Positions 13,867 through 28,500 of a stretch of DNA of 64,000 bases are shown piece after piece; the first letter of the stretch is position 1, and every line of letters begins with the position of its first letter. The DNA comes from Dipetalonema caudispina. Its lineage: Eukaryota > Nematoda > Chromadorea > Rhabditida > Onchocercidae. Below the pieces are notes generated by a model. The model saw only the letters and a program-made list of their open reading frames with translations. It was not told the origin of the DNA and did no database searches. Position numbers and translations under genes: made by a program. Location of the stretch: positions 78,306-142,305 of the forward strand of contig JABVXV010000067.1 in assembly GCA_013365325.1 (NCBI GenBank), in the 5' to 3' direction.

Positions 13867-16800
13867 TCACAGATAATTAAAGTACTGCCGAAGTATTGCG
13901 TATTCTTCCATGCAGTTCATTTTTATCGCCTGACGTACCTCTTTAGACATGAACAAAAGTTTCATAGAACAAATAACAGGGTCAAGCTCTCCATCGTCCT
14001 GAAAAAGACCACATTGATTAAATTAAAGACAGCATCGTCGTCTTAAAGTTGTTTTCATAGCAAAACATAACCTTAGTATTCAAAGATTCATAAGAAACCA
14101 AAAACTGGAATTAACTGAGGAAAAGGAGATGAAGGAGTGCAAAGAACGTAGGGGATTATTTTCTATTTTAAAGAAAGAACTGAAAGGCAAGGAGTTGTTA
14201 AATACTTTCATGCGTTTATAATTATTTACTTCGGATGATAAGAATAATGTGCAGGAGTTTACAAAAATTTGGACACCAGTTTCGCTCAAATGGTGATCAG
14301 TTTTTAAATGAGATTTAAACTTGATAGACACTCCTAATATAACCTTATAGTAATAAAATAACCACTGATAGACATCTTAAATAAAAGATCTGCATATAAA
14401 CAAATACCTCTTGACCATCACTTCTGTCACGATAATCCTCACTATGCTCTTTTTCTCTGTTATAAGTCGTCGGAGAACAGTTTTTATAATCAATAATTGA
14501 TTTACTTACAGGACGGGGTAGATCACTATTGGAAAAGGTACTTGAATTTTGAGCAAATGCATTGCTGGTTGAGGCATTCTGAAATCGGTGTGAAAAAATA
14601 ATAAAAAATAAATGCAATTATCTTCTCTTAAATACTGATTACAAGGAAAACTTTAATTTTTATAAAAAGCAGAATTGGTAACGAAGAATGCCTTCGGAAA
14701 CATGTTTTAATTTAACATGAGAGACATTTTCCGTTTTAATTAAATAAGAACGGTTAAAATAAAAAAGCGAGCGAAAGACAAGTCATTCGTAAATTATAGG
14801 ATCAATGTTACTGAGCTTGTGATTACAAGGATTTCCCAAAGAAGATTTGCGGTGATACTTGAATAAAGAACGGATGAAACTACAAGTCTTTCTAACATTA
14901 ATTTCACAGTCAATCCAAAATGAAGAGAACAAAGATAAAGCAGAAAAAAAAAACAACAAACCGAAGGTATGGCAACAGCATCAATTTTTACAGGATCGGC
15001 CTTCATTTCTACAGCTCTTGCATGAACTGATTTTTCTGCTCTATTCAAAGGTTCCTATAAATTAAAATCATATATTTTTGTAGTTTAGTATCAAATAGTT
15101 AGTAAAAGCAGATTCGATGTTAACTATTATGTGCCAAATTATATGGAGGAATTACAATTATTTTAACAATTCCAAGTCTTAAGCACTTTAAACTAACAAA
15201 AAAAGAAATTTTGGATATGCACACCTTTACTAAAACAAAGGTAATGCTCCATCTCAGAACATCTTTCTTAATTCTGACGCGTTTTATATCCAACTCTATT
15301 ATATGACCACGTATGTCATCAATATGTGCTCCAAAGCAATATTTCTTATCGAGGACTGTACCAAAAAACGGTAGTGTAGGGGGTTTTTGACTATTATACT
15401 CTTCTGATATCATTAATTCTACCGTAACCTGCAAACAAATAAAATTCTTTCGAAAACTGTAGTTATAATACAATCCTTTTTAGCTACTAAATACTTTCAG
15501 AAAATAAAAAATATAACACTCATTTGATTTACCATTTTTCCAATAAGATGGTTAAGTCAAAAAAGGTAGATTCAAAACGCACACATCTTCTTTTCCTTGC
15601 CATATTTTTCCGAAATAAAATTTGCAATATTTTAAATAGTACTTTACCACAGCAATGTTATTTTCTTCACGTGCAGGATAAAGACTATCTATTTTTTCCC
15701 ATTTGTTTATGTAAAAGGGTTTCCCAGTCGGATGTGCTCGTTGCTTTCTCCTAGAAAATGAATTAAAATATAAAGGAAGCGAGAAAAAATTGCAAAGCAA
15801 GTAGTACAAGTGTTAAGATTAGTGATATTAATTAGCTTCGCCGTTCTATCGATTTATTGTTTAATTTATAAAGATACAATAATTTTAGTTCTGCCTATTT
15901 TGCTGAATATTCTATTTACTACTATAAATATAAGAAAAAAAAAGTGCTTTACAGCCTATCGGATGCATATAGCAATAAACAAAAAACCCTTCCAACAGTA
16001 TATTTTAAAAACAAATTGTTTAATGTCAAGATACTTTGACTGAGTGAAAGTATTCAAGAAAATTTTGAGTCACAAAATAAACGTCAATAACTTTTGTTCA
16101 GAAGAGATCCGAAATGGAAACTTACCTAATCCAAAATCGAATCCAGTCACCGATGTGTAAACCACCTTTATAATAGCATATAATTTCATCTAGTGAAGGT
16201 GTCCATACGAAATAACCTGTACGGCATTCACCAACGACGATGCCGACATAAGAAAGATCATCGATTTTTTCTGCATTTATATTAAGCTTTGGCTTTGCGG
16301 CAAAAGCTCGGTTCTTCATCTTCAACAAAATATGAACACATAATTCGATATTCTTTATATAAATACTCAGATTTACAAAGTGAGATTCAAAGGACAATAT
16401 CGAAGTGAAAAGGAATATTCTTTGAAGCTCCAGAGGTATTACGAACAACCACACATTGATTAGTTCTTATTGGGCTGAGCATTACAGGCCACCGAAAGCC
16501 TTAAATTTTTTTATGTATGGTGAAAGAAGCCTACTAACCTATCGGAACCACAAACCTATCGTAACCACAAGTAGGTGGACCAGACAGAAAGGTTTGGGGC
16601 TATAGTAAACTTCTTCCAGTGCAAACATAAAAAAATAAAGATATTTTCAAAGTCAATCTGAATTTGAAGCAGAAAGAAATCCTTCGTTGTGAAGTAATAC
16701 TAACTGGAAAAGTGAAGAACTTAGTTATTTTCCAACACGGGTCATCTGGAGCTGCTTCTCGCATTGCTGTACACCAGACAGTGTATTTCTGTGAAGGATC

Positions 16801-19800
16801 CAAAGTAATATTCGGCAGTCTGCTCGCATCACCTGCCACTGCTCCCAGAACAACGGAAAACATTAGTCGGTGACCTTTCGTTGAGATTTTATCAGTTAAT
16901 ACAACTTCTGTTTCAACCTTAAAGTTCAGAATTTAGGGAAGAAATTTCCCAACTAGGAGGTTGAAATTTAAGAAAAACAAAGTTACTATTCCTCCATGAA
17001 GTATTGTACTAGAGCATCAATAATATTTGCTTTTCTTTTTTTTTTTTTTTTTTTTTGTACACTGCATTCTAGGCAGGAGCCCTGGAAGGAGGAGAATCCA
17101 GATGTCAACAATTAATACTCTTTTTCATCTTCGGTTAGGGTTTTGGAGGAATAGTTCCATTATAGGACAGATAAAGAAGCAAAATTATCATACTTCTAAT
17201 TGATCGTTAAATATATGAGAGACGCATAAATTCTGGGATTTCATGGTACTTGTCACTTTCCAGGATTGACCGCTTTCATTTATTTCGAAAATGAACCAAT
17301 CGCCAAGTACTGGAACTGCTTCAAACCTGCAATTCCCGTGTAAGGCTACAGGAATTTCAACATTCCAAAATGTGTGTGAGGGTAACATTGCTGCAATCTA
17401 GCAGTAAATTAATGTATCATTGATGCTCATAAGAGCAAAAAACTAACATTTTCAAATCAACGTGTAACATTCTGCCATTTCCACGGTTTGCATCTTGAAT
17501 ATAAATTAATGCCAACCATTTTTGAATATCGACGGAGCAAACGATACCGTACCTTCGACTACTATTTATACAATCCTGCTTGTAAAGGCACATATAAATG
17601 TTTACCCAATTCCGAAACAGCATACTGCTTTTTCCAGCATATCTGATAACTTCCACATTATAAATGACAAAACTGGAATAAAATAAAATGGAAAACCGAA
17701 AGTTAAGAAACTACATGTAAATACATACCAAAACTTTATGCACATTCCATGTAGTAATCGGTTCCTTCAAACTTTTTTTTAAACGCTTTAAGATTACTTC
17801 ATACGTTTGCCCAATTCCAAAACTACGTACTGCTTTTTCCAGCACACAATCTCGATCTGTAACTGGTCCTATCCAATCCACAATTAAATTATTCATCGGC
17901 CAATGAGAAATGAATGTAGTTGATATAAGCTGTAACAAAAAAAGGACAATAATATGAGAAACAGTACTTCCGTATAACATCATAACAAAGTTTACGAATA
18001 CCCAATTCCTTAGAAAAAAGAAAAAAAATACAGTCATAAAGATCCTTTTTTGCGTCAAAGACGATTTCAAATTTCTAATGCTAAAAAAGATTTGATTTTT
18101 ATTCGACTAACTTCAGACATGTAAGAAATAAAATAAATAGAAATCAGTAAATGTTGCTACAAATGTAACGAGTACTTGGCCTTCACTGCACTATTCTTGA
18201 TGCTACTGAAGACGATTTAACGCACGATGGCGCATCTAATAAATACTCCCTTGTCACGTGAACTGTCATTAAAGGCATGCTTCAAACACTAAAAGAAGCT
18301 TTAACTGGATGAATTTATTTAGGCGAACCATTAGATTATTGGATAGCGGTATGCATCTTAAAATGGGATCTGCCATCGTCCACTCGATAATACAAAAGTT
18401 GATATTCATATTCATATGGACATGATTTTTAAGATGCGAACTAGAATAAACTTTGCTATATAAGAGGACCAAAAAAATCATGTAAAATAACAAATCAAAC
18501 TTCTGCAGAATCTTCTACAAACAGTTAGACAGTATCAAAGAAAGATTGGAAATCTTGGAAGTTCAAAAAAATGAAATGGAAATACTAAAAGTGAACAAGT
18601 GAAGATTGAAAGGCCATAAAATCAAGAACCCTAGTTTCGAGAGGTGAGATATTTGAAGTCTCTTTTTCTGAGATTATGTAACTAGAAAGGTGAAAAATAA
18701 AAGTATGAACTTACTCGGCCATGAATTTAATCCATCTTCCAATCACCAAATTTTCATGATTTTCACATACTCCCTCTCCAAGGGATGGTGTCCAAACAAA
18801 TGCAAATCTTATGGCTTTACTAACCACTACACCTATTAGAGGGCCTATCAGCTGCAAAAAATCTTTTATTATTTTATCGCGTGAAGGAAACTCAAAATTT
18901 TGATTTTGTATTTCCAAACATATATCTCTTATAAGGTTTCGCATAAAATGTGACACAGCACGTAGTAGATAAGTAAACAATGCCAACGAATTATGGTGTT
19001 ATTTTTGGAATCTTCATACGAATCAAAACAAAGCTCAAAATAAATATTTTATAGAAAATGAAGTAGAAAGCATGATATAATATACTAATATATAAATGTC
19101 TATATATACTGAGATATAAATGCATTTCTCAAAGCCGGTCCTCAATACGACAATATGCGGATAAAAAAATACAGACAAATGTGGATGAGGCAAACAAGAG
19201 TTGTTTTTTAAGAAGTCCGACGTTTTCAATAACAGCTTAAACTAATTAAAAAAATAAGCCACCTCTAGAAGTCGCTCAAAATTCATAATTCATACAGAAC
19301 TAACTTCCAAGTTTTTCATACAAAATATTCTTACTTGTATATCATTTGATGGATGTTTAATTGGAACAAGTTCAGGGATTTGATTGGACGGAATAAACCA
19401 GTATGTACCACTTTTCTGCTCATTCCACTGTTGATCTCGAGGAATCCTAAAAGATAGAATCATTGAAACAAATAAATATTCAAAAACATGTTTATATCAC
19501 CTTATTAGATGCCGTTAGCTTAGCAAACACAAAAACCGTGAATCAGCTATTAACGAAACATTCCGCTTGTAGATCTTGTGAATTGAACAATGAAATAAAT
19601 GTGCAAAAGGACTGTAAAAAAATATTCGAATCTGGATATGACATGTATAAGGATGCATAGAAGAAAAGAGTTAAAGCATCTTTGAAATTCACAGTTCTAG
19701 CAATGTCTCCATGACGAAATGAAACCCCTTTAATCGGCCCATTTTAAGCAGAAAATAACTAGAAAGCAAAAATAAAAAGAACGAAAAGACCTCTCTACGT

Positions 19801-20638
19801 AAACTTTATAGATTCGATTTATGATAATGCCAGTAAATGGTGTAAATACAGCTACACGGTCAAAGTGCTTCGACTCGATAATGGTACCGTGACCAATCTT
19901 CTCATTATAATACCTGAATATCACTTCAGTTCTGACCTAAATAAAGAGAAGGTAAGTTTGAAATGTAAACTCTGTTAAATTTATGAACAGAAAAATATTT
20001 GGACAGTAAACTACAGAAGGAATACTCATAATTGCAGATTGAATAACTACGTTGGATGAGAAATGGAAGTAAAGATGTAAAGAAGATAAGGAGGACGAGT
20101 GACAATATGATACTGACAATGGCATTGTACAAAGAGTGCCACCCATATTCTACACTTAAAAAATTATCATCTAAATGAATAACTGATTAAAAATGAAGCA
20201 AGGATAGAGAGTTTAATCATTTCCTTGTACAGTCGAGATGAAGAATTTGAAGAGGAAACAAAAGGCAGTCCAAAAATAATGGTTTCTTCCATGACAGTGC
20301 TTGAAAACGAAATCCCGAGAATGTCAGTCATCACAGTAACATAACAAAATCTAAAATAACAGCTACCTGTGCGACACCAATCTCGAGAACTCGAGTTTCT
20401 AGGAGAGGAGTGATCCAATGGACTTCATCGGTTGTTAGCGACACCGATAACCAATCACCAAGATTGAAATGTCTTGACCGATACGCAAACCTTATTTCTT
20501 TCTCACATTTCACAGCTTCAATCCATATCCGTGCTAAACGATCGTCACAATATGTTACAATCCCTTCCAGTAACTGTTGTTGCTGTTCCATAGATCTTGA
20601 TGTTATCGCCATACTTGTATTGTCCACGTTGATCACAC
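13867..20638 (-). CDS. large unknown protein with a repeated WTPSL/GDWI module, 15 exons seen
   Basis: Not recognised. Exons in coding order: 20367-20638, 19791-19936, 19335-19446, 18715-18851, 18290-18455, 17715-17929, 17444-17672, 17194-17397, 16705-16917, 16126-16319, 15648-15750, 15225-15428, 14962-15054, 14408-14578, 13867-13998. Phases agree at every junction, giving about 860 residues. The first listed exon begins with two bases of a split codon, so the start exon lies upstream; a candidate is an ATG at 20949 with a GTTAGT donor at 20912. Two exons carry the same core: GVVVSKAIRFAFVWTPSL then VIGRWIKF (18715-18851), and GIVVGECRTGYFVWTPSL then HIGDWIRFW (16126-16319). Weaker copies: GIVTYCDDRLARIW with FNLGDWL, GTIIESKHFDRVAVFTP, YGIVCSVDIQKWLALI, VPVLGDWFIFE, FGTVLDKKYCFG. 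No signal peptide or membrane segment is evident, and the C-terminal 130 residues are Ser/Asn-rich and charged. The pattern suggests repeated small beta domains (inference). The least certain junction is the 42-base intron at 17673-17714. Confidence 0.72.
16537..16570 (+). repeat. 17-base tandem duplication
   Basis: ACCTATCGGAACCACAA is followed directly by a copy with a single change (G to T). It lies in the intron between two exons of the repeat-module gene. Confidence 0.85.
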
Positions 20639-21006
20639 CTGTAACATTTAATTAATTCAATGCATTTTTCTGAAATATCTGGACTTGAAGACACTATTGA
20701 AATCCTATTTGGAATACACCGACAATTTCTGATGGAAAGCTTTTTAGCTTACAACATCATGAATGCTTTTTTTTCCCCTTCCTTCTATTAACATAGAATT
20801 GAATTACTGAATTCAAATAGTAAACTTTCTGATATGTTAACTAATTGAGAGAAAACGTGCCACTCTAAACAGTACTCACTTAACCTCTAAACTCTCATCT
20901 ATGACTACTAACATTCGAGAATCAAAATCTTCTCATTCAACAACACCATTCACATTAATCTATTCAATTATTCGTTGTTATTCTCTGCTTCCAATGTTTC
21001 GTCTAT

Positions 21007-21160
21007 CGTTCACATACATACATATATACACACATACATACATACATACATACATACATACATACACACATACATACATACATACATACATACATACATA
21101 CATACATACATACATACATACATGCATACATACATACATACATACACATACATACATACA
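21007..21160 (+). repeat. (CATA)n microsatellite
   Basis: Some 35 CATA units with a few interruptions (CACA, TATA, GCAT). Long open frames on both strands are by-products. Confidence 0.96.
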
Positions 21161-21359
21161 CGTATGCGTCAAATTGTTCGATTTTATTGTGCTGTTTCCG
21201 TGTATGCTTCATATTTGCAGTGATTAGAGTTAATATTATTGGTTTTACTTTATTTTACTAAATTTTACATTTTTTTTTCAAAATGTCAAATTTGATTTCA
21301 GAGTGAAATGAGTAATAATGAAAAGAAAAAAAAAACATATTGGATATGTTTACATTAGA

Positions 21360-21436
21360 GATGATGTTGATGATGATGATGATGATGATGATGTTGATGA
21401 TGATGATGATGATGATGATAATGATGATGATGATTT
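21360..21436 (+). repeat. (GAT)n microsatellite
   Basis: About 25 GAT units with occasional GTT or AAT variants. Confidence 0.95.
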
Positions 21437-21734
21437 GAGTGTAAAAATAAATGATAGAAAGGGAATAGTAATAATTATGAATTGAGATAATAATTAAAGA
21501 TACAATTACAATTTAATATAGAATTTTAAATATGAAATACTGTTTACTTATATTATATCTTTTTCTTTGAAATGAATATTGGTTCACATAACATATATAT
21601 ATAAATGATCTATTATTCTTCTCATGTTGCTTTTCTCAAAATGAAATTTTGTTAATGGTATTTTGATCTCTCCGATATATTTCATAAATTATAAATGAAA
21701 ATGAAACTGGTTGTTCGTAATTAAATAAACACTT

Positions 21735-21735
<1 letters not shown>

Positions 21736-21769
<34 letters not shown>
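21736..21769 (+). repeat. (TA)n microsatellite
   Basis: Uninterrupted TA dinucleotides, about 17 units. Confidence 0.95.
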
Positions 21770-21771
<2 letters not shown>

Positions 21772-24700
21772 TAATGTATGAATTTATTTGTTTGAACTGT
21801 ACATTATTATCTTTTTCAACGTTAGAATCTTAACGACAAAAGAATCTTAACATATTTCATTTATGAATTATTTTTAAACATTTTCAATTAAATTACATAT
21901 CAATTCCTCAAATCAAAAAAAAAAAAAGGAAAATGTGAAATATAATAAGCAAATGTTGCTAATGATTCATTTATCATCTGTCTGTTAACAAAAAGAGGAA
22001 GTGAATCATTCCAATGTATTATTGTAGAAAATGTCGGAGTGAATTAAAATTTTTAAATAAAAGGGAAAAATTTTTGCCGTTTGGTTGGATTAGATCAATT
22101 CATTAATGTTTGATGATTTTGATAATGAAATTAATATTTAATAATAAATCCTTTTTTTCAGTCCCTATTATTCTTTATTTTGCTGTGTCATATCATAATT
22201 TGCATATTCTGACCTTTGCTCTCACCTGTAAGGGTATTATGTTTACTCGAAGAGAAAGAGAGAAGAGGAAGACAGGTAAAATATGTAGAAGTGGATAGCG
22301 GAGAATGAGGAAGAATTTCATCATGTCGTAGTGGACAAGTGGAGAGGACAGTGACAGAGAGTGAAGGAATAATTATCGACTTGCAAGAGGAGGTATATCA
22401 GGAATAGACCAATCTCAACAATGTCCTTTCCCTTGTTCCTCCCGCGTTCTCTAGTAGATTTCTCTTTCATTCAGTTAAGAATTCAACAGATTCTATATAT
22501 TTACCTGACCTCTCAACAACCGCTCTCTTCCCATTCTATCAATTACGAACTCTTTACACTACTTATCTATCAGCTAGTGGTGTTATTATTTACATGCAAC
22601 AATTATAAATTCTTTTATTTCACGTTATTTTAATTTTTGGAACTTTCCAAACCCAAATGTTGGCTATGAATAGGCTTATATTTCTCCCAAACTACCTGGC
22701 TTTAGCTTACTCTTTTTGAAAAATCGAAATTTTTATGTAACATCCTTAACTTTTGTCGCACATTTCAGCTCACACAATGCAAGTCAAATATCATAAGGAA
22801 TTCTTGAATTAAAATGAGATTTCACAAGATTCCTTTATTTTCTTTCTTTTCTGGCAATATTTTGGTTTTGGCAAATTTTTATATTGATATTAAAAATCAT
22901 ATCTCTAATATACTTCATTTGTTGTGATACGTGTTTTGAAAGCAGCACATGTGATTCACTTGTTATCAAAAATGGGTAATTTTTCAATTTGATTCTCTTA
23001 ATCCTGCAATGTCCTTAATCTAAATAAAATGAGGGAAAGAAAAGAAAAAAGTGAGAATTTCGAACAAATCAAACATTCTAATGTGTTCATCAAATGGAGA
23101 TGACCTCACGTTATTGACGTCTGTTTGCATATTTCCATGCATTTTTTACTGCTCAATGATTACACCGATATTATATGAGAAACTTGGTGGAAGAATTACC
23201 GATACTTTTTACACTTCATTCATCTTGATTCTCATAATCTCGAGTATTTCATAAGAACGAGAATCTTCTCCATATTATTTTCATTGAAATCATTAAAAAT
23301 TTTGTATAATATTTTCAAACAGTTATGATCAATTCAATGAATAAAACTGAAAGGCATGGATCATATGTTTCGTTAATTATACTTAAAAGCTAATTATTAC
23401 AGAAACTATTCGTTGAAATCCCTGAAAAATTTATGCAACATTTTAATAAACTATTTTTGTTAGTTACAGGATTTTTATTTTGACGAACTAAGTTTTATTG
23501 CAAATAGATGAAAATTTCCAATTTTTTCTTATTCTCAAACATTTTAAACAACGCAATATGTATCTGTTTGCCCCCGGGGAGAAAATGATTATTATGGACG
23601 TTTACTGCTCATAGGACATTCACCCTTCCCATTACTTCGTTTTTTTTTTTCTTTTTTTTTTTTTTTGTGACAAAAATTCAAAGTGTGACTGATTGGATTT
23701 TCAGAGAAAAAAAAAAAAAGAAAAAAGGAAAAAATTTTTTGCGCAATTGTGAAAGTTCATAAAACAAACCATAAATGATTGGTATCATTTATATACATTT
23801 ACGTTGGTACTATCTTTCATTCTTATTTTTAATTTTCCTTCTAAAATATTTCAGAGCAAAATGTTTGCATTCATTCGTATATTTAGATCTTCAATAAGTT
23901 CTAAAATTGAATATGGTATTGTCTGAAAATGAAATTATTCGCAAGAAAATTTTCAATCAACTAATAAATAGAAATCTATTTATAGAAAGTTATTGATTAA
24001 TTAATTCCTCAACAATATATGCCAAAAGAAGGAAAGAAGGTTTTTTTTTTTTTGTTATAATATTATGAGGAATTTAGTTTAAAAGAAGATTGAAAGAAAT
24101 GTCTTTTTTGAAGGATAATTTCTAATGGTTTAGTGAAGGAAACGAAGGATCAATTTATAATTTCCCTCAATTCTTCCTTGTAAACTTTCAAGCTTGCTAT
24201 TTGAAATGATAGCAATTTCTATACAATTGATGATCTTTTTTTCAACAATACCAATCTTTATTCTTTGGTTTTGTTGTATTTTCTTCTCACTATTTAAGCA
24301 TGGTATTTCACATTCATCTTTCCCATCTATCTATTATCAGTGTAACAATCATTTTGCTCTTCCGAATGTCCTTCCGGAACATAAATATATCATCTCATTT
24401 AGGAAGCTGTCTTCATTCAGGAACTATCCTTTTTATCAGCATCTTTATCACAAACAGTTGGATTTTCCATGTTCGTTCCAAGTGTAACAGTAATATTGGA
24501 AATAATTTAGTGAGGTCAAATAATTTGAATATCATCTGTGGTTAAATTAAATTTGTGAAATTTCCATTGTAATATGAAAGTACTTGCAGATTTTAAATTA
24601 CAAATGATTTCCCATCGTATTCTTTCACTTCTCTGATAAGTTTTGAATCATAGAATACATTTTAAACAATGCAATTATTAATAATGACATGAGTATCGTC

Positions 24701-25545
24701 ATTTTGTGATCTGTTTTCTATCATACTGATTATTATTGGTCCTTGTGTAGAACGATCAATTTGACATTTGGACTGTTTTTAATTGACATATTCGATATGT
24801 TGGAAGAGATTTCATTTTGGGATAATATCTCTTCATTGAACTTTATATACATGACCCATATATTCAGCTCATCATTAATGATTTGAATGAAGATGAGTGA
24901 ATTGTTCTGTTTGGTCAATTCAAAAAAAAAAAAATTTCTTGAATGATTATGAGATACCATATTTATATGAAGATTATTTTCATATAGGATTTCACTTTTT
25001 TAATTGCTGAGTATCCTACCATTTCCACTGCGCTCAAATGATATGTTGAAATATGAAATGAAATTTAGTACCATATAATCAAAAGGTAATCGATTTTCAA
25101 GAATGCATGTCTTGAAATTCAAAAATTGAAAAACTATCAGACATCTTTTAAACATTATCATTTCCAAAAAGCATTCATAAAATAAGACTGCCTATTGAGA
25201 AGAAATTTCATTAAATTAATAGCAAAAGTTTCGATTGATTAATTGTTAATTTAAATTAATTGATTACTTGAAATTTAGTACCAGTTATCATTTATTGAAG
25301 AATGACATCATTCCATAACACTTTTCTATAATAATTGCCGACATATCCAACAAAGGAATAAAAATAATTTTCAAGGAATTGAATTGATTGAGATGAAGAA
25401 GGCTGTTTGCATTTATTTGATTGTACTTAGTTTTATTGCTTTTTGTTTTTCTTTATGCATGAAAATGTTAGGCGTTCCGGAACCAATAGCATTCATACAA
25501 ATCGGTACATTTTCAGGTAATCCTGAACTTTTACATTTCCCTATA

Positions 25546-28500
25546 ATGGTTCATGGTTGTGGCAATCGAGTGGTGAAATTTTTATTTTTCACTGCTAATT
25601 TATTGATTTGTTTATTTGGCGCACTTATTTTTGGTTTCTCATTATGGGCGAATTTGGATAAAAATTTTATTGTAAAATTGGGAGAAGTGCGAGGAATACA
25701 TAAAGAAGATTTCAATGTGTTGGAAAACGTAAGTATATTTAAATTTTTCAATTTCAGGTTTATTCCGATGTGAAATTAGAAGTGTGAATTTTGTACAATT
25801 CGCAATATTTTACAGCTCTAATCATCGTTTAATCTTTAAAAAAAAAACAATTTTAGGCGCCTTCAAAATTGAATTATCGTTAAATTTGATTTAAGTTTAG
25901 ACAATTCTGTCATTTAGCTAATGATGGGACGGTTCTGATTGAGAAAGTAGTAACTTTCTTGAGAGGACTTGGATTATTTCAGTATCAAACATCATTGTGG
26001 GTACTGGTGGTTGTTGGCGCATTGCTGTTTCTCGTTGGTTTTCTCGGTTGTTGTGGTGCAATGTGTGAAAGTAGCATGTTATTAACTCTAGTAAGTTGCA
26101 GATTTGCATGTTATCAGTAGTTTGTGCCTATCGTCAGGCCATAATCTCATTCGAGATTTGGCATGCAGCCTTATGCTGCTTTTTTTTTGCAGTTTTTTTT
26201 TTCCAAAAAGTTCATTTCTCATCCTTTAAAGTTGTTGAGCTCTTATCAAGACATATCAATTTCAAAGGCCTCATTCGACTGTCTGAAATGAAACAAATGG
26301 AAGAAGCTCGAAGTATCACAGCTTGTCCTAATCCTCTCTGAAATCAATTTTCTCGCATGAATACTATCTTATATTGTTCTTAATTATTTGCAAAATTTCC
26401 TAAATAAATCGAAATTTTCTTTTAGTTCTTCTTCATTGTACTAATTTTTACAACAATCGAAGCTGGCGTAGCAATATTTGCAATTACTAGCAAGGGCCAA
26501 TTTCACAACGTTTTATATGTAAGTTCTTTGTTTCTTTTAGCATTTATTTCTGTTGCAGGAATTAATTACTCAAATATTTTCTGTAAGCAACTTATTTTCT
26601 TTGATATGAATAAACTTCTCGACCTACACTAAGTTCACTCTATTTTTAGAAATATTTTCAAGTGAAAAAGGATCATTATACTCAGTAAAAAAAGTGATAC
26701 GGTTATCCTTTTTAAATAAAATATGATATACAACTAATCAAATTCACTTAATTTTTGAACAACTTTTAAAATCATACCATATTATTAATTTTATGATAGA
26801 TATAACGTGAAAGATTAATAATTATTATGCGTTTCGACCCATCTTTTATCAGATTGCTGAAATTAAAATCAAAATAGACATCATCAGAGTGATTATAAAA
26901 GTATGGAAATAGATAATATACATCGATAGCAGATTGCGAATCGGAGGAGCAAATAATTTCAAAAATTTTCCAGTTACATTAAACTTACCTAAATTAGGGG
27001 AAAACAACAAGCATCAGAAGAAATTAGGTTACTTCGTCATTGCTGTTATCCATCAAAGAAAGTATTGTTTTTCGATGGTATCAAAGGTTGAATATCATGC
27101 ATTGCAGTACGTAAGGACCCTAAAGATAATATAACCGTTAAAGTATTTAGTTTAATTAACTTGCTAATTAGGCTAACATAGCTTAAACTGGATGCGAGAC
27201 TGTTTGTTAGACGTATTTGAAACTCTTTAAAATATTCGAAATTCGAATCAGTTAAACGTCGCGATAAGGTTGATTATCTTACGGGTATTTGAGTATTCGT
27301 GAGAAACAAAGTTTGTTATTTAACAAATTTTTAGGTGTTCTTTCGAGTAGTTCAAAAGGAAAAAGGAAAGTGTAATACATACAAATGTTAAATTGAAGCC
27401 CCATGAAATTTATTTCTAACACTTTGAAATTGCAATTCAAAAAAGGTTAACACTTTGTTGACACTTCCCTAAGCATTGTACAATTTTGACTTACTTCAAC
27501 ACTACGCATCGATTTCTGTGAGACTAATTTCCAAAGTAAACTTCTCTTATGTTCAAATTATTCGTCATGTTGGACAATGGAAAATTATTGCTTTCATTCG
27601 AACTACCCGACATAAAAAAGCGTTTTCTACTGATGGTTCAATTCCGTACCGGATACGGGCTTAAAATCTGACTTTCTCAACAAATTCCTAATATCAGCTA
27701 TTCAATCACAGATTATAGTCCATTTACTACTTTGATTATCGATGAATATTACTTTTTTTGTTACCTAATCAGTTAGTCTTGAAGTCGTTTGTAATTTTAG
27801 ATTTGAACTTAATTCTTCCATATATCTATAGTAATAGTTATGGTTACAAAATTACAACAGTACATTAGAAAATTTAATCATATCTCGAGAATGATATCGG
27901 TAGATTACTTCTTCTTCCGTTACTCCTCAAAAGTTTGTTTATTTCAGAAGTTACTATCAACAGCTGGCAAAGTGGAAGACAAGTACTTGAAGGACTTGAA
28001 GCCAATCGAAGATTTGTTCCAATGTTGTGGTGCAACGCAAGAAACAATGAGCCGATACGTGGAAAATGGCTTATGTAAGGGAGTATTACAAGATAAGGTC
28101 TGTTTTTTTTTCTTTTTTTTTTTTTTTTTTTTTTTTGAATATTTCTTGAGCTTTCTCAGAAGATTCTGGGACTTTCCCTCTGTAAATAGAAATCTTTCGA
28201 GGGTCATTTCTAGAAGTCAAAATTTCTGTACCAAATAACGTTGATGAAAAAAATTGAATCCAAAGGATTTGTTAATATGCTGATAGATATTGACTGTTTT
28301 TTAGCTTTTTGCTGAGATTGATGCGTAGGAGAAGTTTGATTGAAAGCTTCTCATAATAGATTCAGACAAGAATATGGCTTTGAGGGAGAAATTAAATTAA
28401 GGATAACATCGGAAGCTCTTAGTTCTTTAGATTTTGCTACAGAGTCATATTCAAAGTAATACTAATAATATGGTTATTGCAGTAAGATAAGTGAGGTAAG

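Larger units (their letters stand above)
20640..25545. other. gene-poor, microsatellite-rich stretch
   Basis: Almost 5 kb of AT-rich DNA. It may hold the first exon of the minus-strand repeat-module gene (candidate 20913-20949) and the promoter of the tetraspanin gene. Open frames across the CATA tract encode only HTYI/MYVC-type repeats. Poly-T and poly-A runs near 23640-23730 face each other. No coding exon could be supported. Confidence 0.5.

Noticed and set aside
18509..18605. Plus-strand open stretch with a coiled-coil look (QLDSIKERLEILEVQKNEME)
   Set aside because: It has no ATG or partner exons and lies in an intron of a well-supported minus-strand gene; at most a decayed retroelement fragment.
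20901..21227. Four ORFs on both strands around the CATA tract
   Set aside because: Products are tandem HTYI or MYVC repeats created by the microsatellite.
24194..24545. Overlapping hydrophobic plus ORFs of 81-97 codons
   Set aside because: AT-driven composition in the microsatellite-rich gap, with no splice signals or motif.
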